DNA of 14,646 nucleotides from CAYHCE01 sp964355015 (GTDB taxonomy: Bacteria; Cyanobacteriota; Cyanobacteriia; PCC-6307; Cyanobiaceae): the NCBI GenBank assembly GCA_964355015.1, contig CAYHCE010000054.1:1-14646 (forward strand). The letters run 5' to 3'. This document shows, piece by piece, positions 9,801-14,646 of this stretch. Positions within the stretch are counted from its first letter, which is position 1, and the number at the start of each line of letters is the position of its first letter. The notes beneath the pieces are model-generated. The model was not told where the DNA came from. It worked only from the letters and a program-made list of their open reading frames with translations, and ran no database searches. Position numbers and translations under genes: made by a program.

Positions 9801-11028
9801 CAACTTGTTCTGCCGGCAGGTCGAGGTGTTCCCACCCTCCGGCCTCGACGCAGACGACAACTTCTTCGCCCGCCAACGCTCGACCGAGACGAGAGCAGGC
9901 CGCCGCTACATGGGCGTCTGTGCCCCTGGACGCTCTCGGCCATCAGTGCTCATCCGTGTTTATGTCGCCGTCCTCGCAGCTGCCCAGTGGCTGTGGGACA
10001 ACGCCGCCGACGAACACAGGTATCTCGTCGATCCGTACATGACGTTGCTGGGCTACTTCAACAGCCTCCGCGAACTCGGCGGCATGCGCCGTCTCGTCGA
10101 CGACGACGTGTCGACCCGAACCTTCATGATCGAACGCGGGGACCGGCCTGGGCTGGCTCAGCGGCGCATGTACCCCGACGGAACCCAGGAGCTCACCTCC
10201 AGGATCCGATCGAGCCGCATCCCAGACCTGCTTGATCAGCTCGAGGTCCCATTCCCACCAGCCACCGAGAAAGGTCCTGACGGCAAGTGGCCCATTCGAC
10301 CGCTGGACGTGGTTCTGGCGACCAACATGGTTTCGGTTGGCGTCGACGTGCAGCGGCTCGGGCTGATGGTGGTCTCTGGACAACCGAAAGCCACGGCGGA
10401 ATACATCCAGGCCACCAGTCGTGTCGGCCGTTCACATCCTGGTTTCGTCGTCACCGTCCTCAACTGGGCTCGGCCAAGGGACCTGAGCCATTACGAGCAG
10501 TTCGAGCGCTACCACGCCGTTTTCTACCGCTATGTCGAGGCCCTTTCGGTAACCCCCTTCGCCCCGCGGGCTCTCAGCCGGGGGCTGACCGGCGTGCTGG
10601 CCTCGCTGATCCGCCTCGACGACCTCGACTTCAATCCCAACCCTTCTGCCCAAGCAGTCAACGGTGCCGGTCAGTTCGCCGAGCTGACCGACGTGGTCGC
10701 GACCCGGGCCCAGAACGTCACCTTCCCAGACGACGAGCACGTGGCGGTGGGTGTCCGGGTCCGCCAGGAGCTCTCGGCCAAACTCGACGCATGGGGCCGC
10801 GAGGCCTCGGTACCGAACCGCAAACTGGGGTACCGCAAACCTCGCAAGAAGGACGACGTCACCGTTCCGCTCCTCCGATCACCTGGCACCGGCCCATGGG
10901 GGCCGTTCACCGTGCCTACATCAATGCGCGAGGTTGAACCCGGGGTCGGCCTGGTCCTGGGAGGATCTGGCAGGGACGCCCTTCCGGCGTGGCGGTTTGC
11001 ACGCCCAGCGAATGGAGGCGACGAATGA
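6814..11028 (+). CDS. drmA: DISARM helicase DrmA with N-terminal EVE/PUA-like extension
   Basis: This 1404-residue SF2 helicase is a core DISARM protein; in studied systems DrmA forms a complex with DrmB that binds DNA. Helicase motifs are Walker A TGGGKTE at residues 690-696, a DELH motif II at 944-947, STAT motif III at 984-987 and QATSRVGR motif VI at 1199-1206. An inserted zinc-knuckle-like element has C812, C815, C840 and C845. The part that reads like the DrmA N terminus (LHDLVALDLLGP, then a YVVGTLSP segment) begins near residue 230. Before it, residues 1-88 are mainly helical and about 90-205 resemble an EVE/PUA-type domain, with a conserved W93, YEYPPR and an AGDTLI segment followed by FGIGTISEI. 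Such domains bind modified bases or RNA; that role here is inferred. Both gene junctions are ATGA overlaps. Confidence 0.93.
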   Translation: MTDTLRLPEHFDGTTIDVDELVALLEARSVLLDWAEVSEVDPDALRALLTPFLSRMEEFEDALGVMSMPELIEPVVNHFVAGAPLPDPGPAAWLVLQSQGSKYANEEGEHYEYPPRIPNGRRVSAGDTLICCLSKRDASDEGRIFGIGTISEIVEVDADRVRATYAEYQVIEPLLSFEQVGGDPPRNPSNSINRVPISFAERVRAQASHNVQVPQAGGVGMVSEMDLTTGEGVRNALHDLVALDLLGPSCGPEEELLEDAPRTRYVVGTLSPRDASPDQLALDDRLDGAGEMGVEEGATDAAVPASTTLFSSSIGFTFVVAAGVDTVRVDARWGEYERIASEHHFTEHGAPRMVWRRRPHGDSFELSLQTGPVTETPDASNEGVSVTGIIRPATEDGSRIVTLFLINRQPELEALKDSAWVFQPELRVTATDGESAIFVRRDQTSDLDPASGDSEAEERAFLGLTHRKHAEFAVGHGVGVHAVPAGNPWVDDAGWERAIEVRTAVLPWYDVPVTETPDNDELSERFPGFEGFVLDMGELADLEHDAVVSVMRRIPETYSRWIEEQRSRIETDPGLALHREAARRALGKAELTRDRLADGVATLETDANAFEAFRFANRAMRDQRLRSIHALHRRRGEEISFEDVEASETTRWRAFQLAFVLLNIPTVTQLDHPKRTQAVGAFADLLWFPTGGGKTEAYLGVAAYAIAIRRLQGEIHGYAGDGGVTVIMRYTLRLLTLQQFQRATTLVCAMEQLRLHDPGRWGTEPFRIGLWVGGSSTPNSTFEANKWVNENKGAHDWDSGNRAASPLQLTNCPWCGSKLRPDNVTVELYKSGRGRTFVHCRGKDCAFSKRQNPDGLPVLTVDEEIYRLLPTFLLATVDKFAQMPWRGDVQALFGRVAGRCERHGWLGTEAECNGVHLKRGSLPASSRLPAPEKGFRPPDLIIQDELHLISGPLGTLVGLYETAIDRLCTWENGGVTVRPKVIASTATTRRAAEQVHNLFCRQVEVFPPSGLDADDNFFARQRSTETRAGRRYMGVCAPGRSRPSVLIRVYVAVLAAAQWLWDNAADEHRYLVDPYMTLLGYFNSLRELGGMRRLVDDDVSTRTFMIERGDRPGLAQRRMYPDGTQELTSRIRSSRIPDLLDQLEVPFPPATEKGPDGKWPIRPLDVVLATNMVSVGVDVQRLGLMVVSGQPKATAEYIQATSRVGRSHPGFVVTVLNWARPRDLSHYEQFERYHAVFYRYVEALSVTPFAPRALSRGLTGVLASLIRLDDLDFNPNPSAQAVNGAGQFAELTDVVATRAQNVTFPDDEHVAVGVRVRQELSAKLDAWGREASVPNRKLGYRKPRKKDDVTVPLLRSPGTGPWGPFTVPTSMREVEPGVGLVLGGSGRDALPAWRFARPANGGDE
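11014..11018 (+). promoter_or_regulatory. ribosome binding site for drmB
   Basis: GGAGG stands six bases before ATG 11025, inside the end of drmA. It selects 11025 over the in-frame GTG at 10989, and the protein then starts just ahead of the RPSQL segment typical of DrmB N termini. Confidence 0.7.
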
Positions 11029-12932
11029 CTGCCAGCGGTGATGTCAGGGTTGGCTCGATGCGACCGAGCCAACTCATGTGGAGCTATGGCATCGGAGCCA
11101 TGGTCGATCTGCCCCGACTCTCGGTGATGGTCGAGGGCCTCGATCGGTGGTCGACAGAGCATGCTCGTGTCATCAGCGAAGATCGGCTCATCGCAGCAGT
11201 GCGTCGTTCCCTCGGTCCGCAAGTCCAACGGCTGTTCGAGCCACCCATGCCGGAGGAGGAGCCCTTCGGCCTTCCGCCGAGCGACCCCGCGTATCGGATC
11301 GGCGTCCCTGTGGGTGTGTTCCCGAAGTGGCTGCGCTGTCCGCGTTGCAAACTCCTCAGCGATGTCGACTCCGGTGTCTTCACCCGCGAAGGTAACTCGA
11401 CCCGCCCCGACGAGGTGCAATATGTCCATAAGGGCTGCTCCAAACAAGGTCGTGGTCGGCCCCCAACCTGTGTGCCGGCCCGTTTCGTCGTTGCGTGCCA
11501 AGCCGGTCATCTCGACGACTTCCCCTGGCGGGAGTTCGTCCATCGTGGTCCGACGACCTGTCAGGGCACCTTGCGGTTCTACGAGGTCGGTTCCTCCCTC
11601 GAGACCGCCAACCTATTCGTTGCGTGCGACGAAGGCCTCGGCTTTCCAGGCAGGGTCGAAAGGGAGACCGAACACCACGGCGGAGGGGCCGCTGGGTGTG
11701 GGATGCCACCCCGATCGATGGTCGACGCCTTCGGCGATCGGGCCCGGAACACCCTCCCCATCTGCCGTGGCCGCCATCCACACTTGCGTGATGCGACCGA
11801 TGATTGTCGCCGCGAGCTGCGCACGATCCTCCTCGGCTCGTCGAGCTCATGGTTCCCGAAGGCCATCTCTGCACTCAGCATCCCCACCGTTCAGAGCGAA
11901 CTCGATCAGGCTGTCGAAGACAACTGGGCGTTGCTTGAAAGTGTCGATTCAATCGCCAACATCGCATTTTCTCGCAAAGCCAATCTTCTAAGAAGCGCCA
12001 CGAAGTTCTCCGATGAGGAGATCTTCGCCGCAGTGGAAGCCCGTCGCAGTGGCCAACTCGGTCCGGCCGACACCGAAGACCTGAAACTCCCCGAATGGGA
12101 GGTTCTCTCCGATCCCGCGTCAGCGCCACGCGGCGAGGACTTTTTAGTCACCATGGGGGAGGTCCCGACGGGCTACGAGGACTTCTTGAAACCGACGATC
12201 CTCGTCGAGAAAATCCGTGAAGTGAATGCCCTGATCGGGTTCACGCGGCTCGAAGCCCCCGAGGAACTCCTGCGGGGCGACGACGACCTCACCTATGCCC
12301 CGCTGTCTATCAATCCCCCGACCTGGGTACCCGCCAACGAAGTCCGCGGCGAAGGGATCCTGATCCGCTTCCGAGATGACGTCATCGAGACCTGGGAGGA
12401 GAGCCAGCCCGTCATCGATCATCTCGGTGCCCTCGTGACGGCGAACGACGCGTGGCGTGCTGCACGACGCCTCGACCCTGGGCTTGGCTATCCCGGTCAC
12501 CGGCATGTGCTCATCCATACCTTCTCCCATCTGCTCATGCGCGAGCTCGCCCTCGAATGCGGATATTCGGCCAGCTCGATCCGCGAACGCATCTACGCCT
12601 CACCGGTCAACGAAGGTGGGATGGCAGGTGTGCTGCTGTACACGGCCGCACCCGACTCCGAGGGCACCCTCGGCGGGCTCGTCAGGCTGGGTGAAGCCAG
12701 GATGCTCGGTCGCCTCATCGATCAGGCCCGCGAGCACGCCGCCCTCTGCGCCGCCGACCCCCTGTGCGCAGAACACGACCCCGTTCCCGACAGGTCACTC
12801 CACGCTGCGGCCTGCCACGCGTGCACATTCGCCCCCGAGACGGCTTGTGAGCATGGCAACCGGTTTCTCGATCGTGCAACCGTCGTGCCCACGCTTGCCA
12901 CTCGGGTAGCAGCCTTCTTCCGCGGTGATTGA
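11025..12932 (+). CDS. drmB: DISARM protein DrmB (DUF1998)
   Basis: DrmB is the partner of DrmA in the DISARM core complex. The 635-residue protein starts with a G-x-M-R-P-S-Q-L segment followed by YGIGAMVDLP, a hallmark of the family. It then has a cysteine pair at C105/C108, further cysteines from C138 and an ACQAGHLDDFPW stretch. The C-terminal DUF1998 region contains HTFSH at 498-502, a YxxSSIRERIY segment and a final cluster C597, C600 and C608 preceding NRFLDR. The cysteines are probably a metal site. The gene overlaps drmA by ATGA and ends in TGATG, sharing one base with drmC. Order and spacing are those of canonical drmA-drmB-drmC, so the identification is firm. No truncation is seen. 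Confidence 0.94.
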   Translation: MTASGDVRVGSMRPSQLMWSYGIGAMVDLPRLSVMVEGLDRWSTEHARVISEDRLIAAVRRSLGPQVQRLFEPPMPEEEPFGLPPSDPAYRIGVPVGVFPKWLRCPRCKLLSDVDSGVFTREGNSTRPDEVQYVHKGCSKQGRGRPPTCVPARFVVACQAGHLDDFPWREFVHRGPTTCQGTLRFYEVGSSLETANLFVACDEGLGFPGRVERETEHHGGGAAGCGMPPRSMVDAFGDRARNTLPICRGRHPHLRDATDDCRRELRTILLGSSSSWFPKAISALSIPTVQSELDQAVEDNWALLESVDSIANIAFSRKANLLRSATKFSDEEIFAAVEARRSGQLGPADTEDLKLPEWEVLSDPASAPRGEDFLVTMGEVPTGYEDFLKPTILVEKIREVNALIGFTRLEAPEELLRGDDDLTYAPLSINPPTWVPANEVRGEGILIRFRDDVIETWEESQPVIDHLGALVTANDAWRAARRLDPGLGYPGHRHVLIHTFSHLLMRELALECGYSASSIRERIYASPVNEGGMAGVLLYTAAPDSEGTLGGLVRLGEARMLGRLIDQAREHAALCAADPLCAEHDPVPDRSLHAAACHACTFAPETACEHGNRFLDRATVVPTLATRVAAFFRGD

Positions 12933-13690
12933 TGGCCACAGCGCACGACCTTCTCCTCGCCAAAGCAGCGCAGGTCGCATGCGAACTCTCCGCCGACCAG
13001 ACCGAGGCCCTTGCCTACGAAATCGGCATCGCTGAGAGACCGAGACCGATCCTGCAGGTCGCCGGCCTCGCGGCACCCAGGTCTGTCGGTGAACTCTGTG
13101 ATCTCTGGGTCCAAGACTCAGGCATCGATGGTGCCCGGCTGGCTGATGCACTCAGGTGTGCAGCCCGCGCCGTCAAAACCGTCAGCAGCTACGAGAAGGT
13201 CGAGCTCATCTACACCGGCCCGGATCCGAGTTCACTTCGATCAACACCCCAAGCCCTCCTTGAGGTGATCCGCACAGCACGTATGAGGCTGTGGATCGTC
13301 AGTTACCTCATGGGACCCGGCATGGATCCAGTCCTGTCAGCTATTCACGAACGTTCAGAAGCTGGCGTGATAGTGAAGATGCTCATCGATCACCGGCACT
13401 CCAGTTATCCGACGACGCGATACCGACTGACCCAGCACGCTCCGGCTGTCGAGGTCTTCATCTGGCCAGACGAGAATCGCCAGATCGAAGGAGGCGATTT
13501 CGCATCTCTCCACGCCAAGTGCGCGGTCGCCGACGGTGAACGTGCGTTCGTCACCAGTGCCAATCTCGCAGGCTACGCGATGGATCACAACTTAGAAGTG
13601 GGCTACTTGGTCGCAGGCGGTCCAACGCCTAAAACGCTTGAGGATCATCTTGATGAACTTCGGCGGAATGGAGAGATTATTCACGTCTAG
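12932..13690 (+). CDS. drmC: DISARM phospholipase-D-fold protein DrmC
   Basis: DrmC is the PLD-superfamily member of DISARM, thought to be a nuclease-like accessory. This 252-residue protein carries one HxK motif: H194, K196 and D201, followed by S209 and N211 in a VTSANL segment. A region with beta-alpha character (RLWIVSYLMGPG, then VIVKMLIDHR) precedes it, as in PLD folds. Only one HxK motif is present, so an active site would need a dimer, as in single-motif PLD nucleases. ATG 12932 is preferred to TTG 12929 because it is an ATG and overlaps the drmB stop by one base (TGATG). No good ribosome binding site is visible, so translation probably depends on ribosomes finishing drmB. It is the last gene of the operon. 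Confidence 0.92.
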   Translation: MATAHDLLLAKAAQVACELSADQTEALAYEIGIAERPRPILQVAGLAAPRSVGELCDLWVQDSGIDGARLADALRCAARAVKTVSSYEKVELIYTGPDPSSLRSTPQALLEVIRTARMRLWIVSYLMGPGMDPVLSAIHERSEAGVIVKMLIDHRHSSYPTTRYRLTQHAPAVEVFIWPDENRQIEGGDFASLHAKCAVADGERAFVTSANLAGYAMDHNLEVGYLVAGGPTPKTLEDHLDELRRNGEIIHV

Positions 13691-14055
13691 AGTCTTCCAG
13701 CGCAATTGTCATTTATGATTCTGATAGCTGCCTTATCGCCCTGGGGTATAGTCGACGAAATTGTCACGTCAAGAGCTTTCGGGGCCAATTCAGGACCTGC
13801 GATGTTCTTGTGTGCTGAATCTTTATGACAGTCAAGATGATTTTCGCTAGCAAAGAAGACTTGGCAGCTGCCGATTTGCCCCTTGTCTATCTGCTGTGAG
13901 ACAGCTTGGCTATGGCTTCAGGTATCACAAGTTGGTTGCCTCGCAGGCCTCTTCATGGTGTGTGCAGGAGTCCAGGATTCGAACAAATCAAGATGTTGAG
14001 GCGAGTGTCTGCCCTTCTGGGCAGTTAAGCCTTAGCGGGCCCTCATCTCGAAGCA
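13691..14055. other. non-coding stretch between convergent drmC and ardC-like genes
   Basis: No convincing gene, tRNA or regulatory RNA is seen in these 365 bases. The open frame beginning at GTG 13896 encodes no recognisable protein and runs into the ArdC-like gene on the opposite strand. The first 200 bases are visibly richer in A and T than the operon. The octamer AATTGTCA occurs at 13704-13711 and 13759-13766, which may be chance. The stretch probably holds the 3' ends of both transcripts and could mark the edge of a transferred island. Confidence 0.6.
14009..14024. terminator. possible hairpin between convergent genes
   Basis: CTGCCC and GGGCAG form a perfect 6-bp stem with a TTCT loop. 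It lies between two convergent genes, where a terminator is expected, but no T-rich tail follows on either strand, so the terminator role is weak. Confidence 0.22.
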
Positions 14056-14646
14056 CTACATGCTGTGTTCCCCCTGCCCAGGCATCTCCGGGCAGATCAG
14101 ATCCGCCGCCTGCCGCGCCTCGCTGAGCACCTGGAACAGCACCTTGGGCGATTCCTTGAGCAGCTCGATCCAGTGGCCCAGATAGGCGGCATGGCCCTCG
14201 ATCTCGCTGCCGATCTCCAGCCGATCACCCAGCAACACCGCTCCTAATTCAGCGACCAGCTCCTCACGGGCATAGCGCGCCTTCCCGAAAGCACCGCCCA
14301 GATCACGCTTCAGGCGGGATTCATGGCCAGTGGAGTGGATCTGCTCATGGGCCCAGGTGGCGCAGAACGCTGCTGATGAGTGGAAGCTGGCGCGATCGGG
14401 CAGCTGGATCCGATCGATGGCGGGGAGATAGCAGGCGCGATCCCCGCCAAAGCTGACCGGCACCGGCCAGGCACCCAGCACGGCTTCTGCCACTTCCAAG
14501 CGCTCGGGCTCCGCCTTGAGCTCCACTCCTTCTGCTGCCTTGCGGGCTTCGATCAGGCCAGCGAGGGCCTCGCCCTCGAGATCGGCGGCATTGAAGACCG
14601 CCACCGGCCGGTAGCTGGCCCAGCTGCGCAGGGTGACTTCACCGCC
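14056..14646 (-). CDS. ArdC-like antirestriction zinc metallopeptidase, partial (5' end outside window)
   Basis: The gene reads from beyond the right edge to TAG 14056-14058; 196 codons are visible. The frame is open to the window edge and the residues before the first internal start (VTLRSWASYRP, then VAVFNA) still fit the family, so the true start lies outside. The zincin motif HEQIHSTGH followed by ESRLKRD, then YAREELVAELGA and a helical C terminus ending AADLI, is the C-terminal metallopeptidase half of the ArdC/DUF1738 family. ArdC proteins are carried by plasmids and conjugative elements; the N-terminal half binds single-stranded DNA, and they protect incoming DNA from host restriction. 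The N-terminal half cannot be seen here. It converges on the DISARM operon, which suggests a mobile element next to or containing the defence genes. Confidence 0.85.
   Translation of the reverse strand, partial: GGEVTLRSWASYRPVAVFNAADLEGEALAGLIEARKAAEGVELKAEPERLEVAEAVLGAWPVPVSFGGDRACYLPAIDRIQLPDRASFHSSAAFCATWAHEQIHSTGHESRLKRDLGGAFGKARYAREELVAELGAVLLGDRLEIGSEIEGHAAYLGHWIELLKESPKVLFQVLSEARQAADLICPEMPGQGEHSM

Noticed and set aside
13704..13766. Repeated AATTGTCA as a possible operator or attachment site.
   Set aside because: Only two 8-base copies, 55 bases apart, in an A/T-richer stretch; easily chance, with no nearby regulator or integrase.
13965..14040. Possible tRNA on the minus strand, because its sequence contains GTTCGAATCCTGG, like a T-arm.
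   Set aside because: The bases flanking the TTCGAAT loop do not pair into a T-stem, and no matching acceptor or anticodon arm can be drawn around it.
13896..14126. Open frame of 76 codons downstream of drmC.
   Set aside because: GTG start without ribosome binding site, no recognisable family, and its end runs antisense into the ArdC-like gene.

Overview
The window carries most of a defence operon on the + strand. It is a DISARM-type system (recognisable drmMI-like methyltransferase, drmA, drmB and drmC) with two further defence-type genes placed between the methyltransferase and drmA. A converging, partial antirestriction gene of ArdC type lies at the right edge. The DNA is GC-rich and the proteins look like those of a high-GC bacterium, perhaps an actinobacterium. 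No rRNA, tRNA or housekeeping gene is present to fix the taxon, so this is an impression only.

Layout. (1) 62-2854: N6-adenine DNA methyltransferase of the Eco57I/DrmMI/PglX kind. Its N-terminal part is missing: the conserved reading frame can be followed upstream of the first usable start codon but meets a TGA at 32-34. (2) 2851-4953: UvrD-type SF1 helicase with an N-terminal RelE/ParE-like toxin-fold domain. (3) 4958-6817: GmrSD-type protein, with a DUF262 nucleotide-binding/nuclease half and a DUF1524 His-Me-finger nuclease half. (4) 6814-11028: DrmA, a large SF2 helicase with an extra N-terminal segment that looks like an EVE/PUA-type modified-base reader. (5) 11025-12932: DrmB with a DUF1998 region and cysteine clusters. 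(6) 12932-13690: DrmC, a phospholipase-D-fold protein with one HxK motif. (7) 13691-14055: non-coding, less GC-rich than the operon. (8) 14056-14646, minus strand: C-terminal part of an ArdC-like zinc metallopeptidase.

Genes 1-6 are joined by 1-4 base overlaps or a 4-base gap, so they are almost certainly one translationally coupled transcript whose promoter lies upstream of the window. DrmD, the SNF2-like helicase expected beside drmMI in class 1 DISARM, is not in the window; it could lie just upstream.

How the parts could work together (inference). The methyltransferase would mark self DNA. DrmA-DrmB, with DrmC, would act on incoming unmarked DNA. The GmrSD-like nuclease and the EVE-like segment on DrmA would extend the system to phage DNA with modified bases. 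The toxin-helicase fusion could be a helicase controlled by, or controlling, a translation- or replication-directed toxin domain. This composite architecture is the most interesting content of the window.
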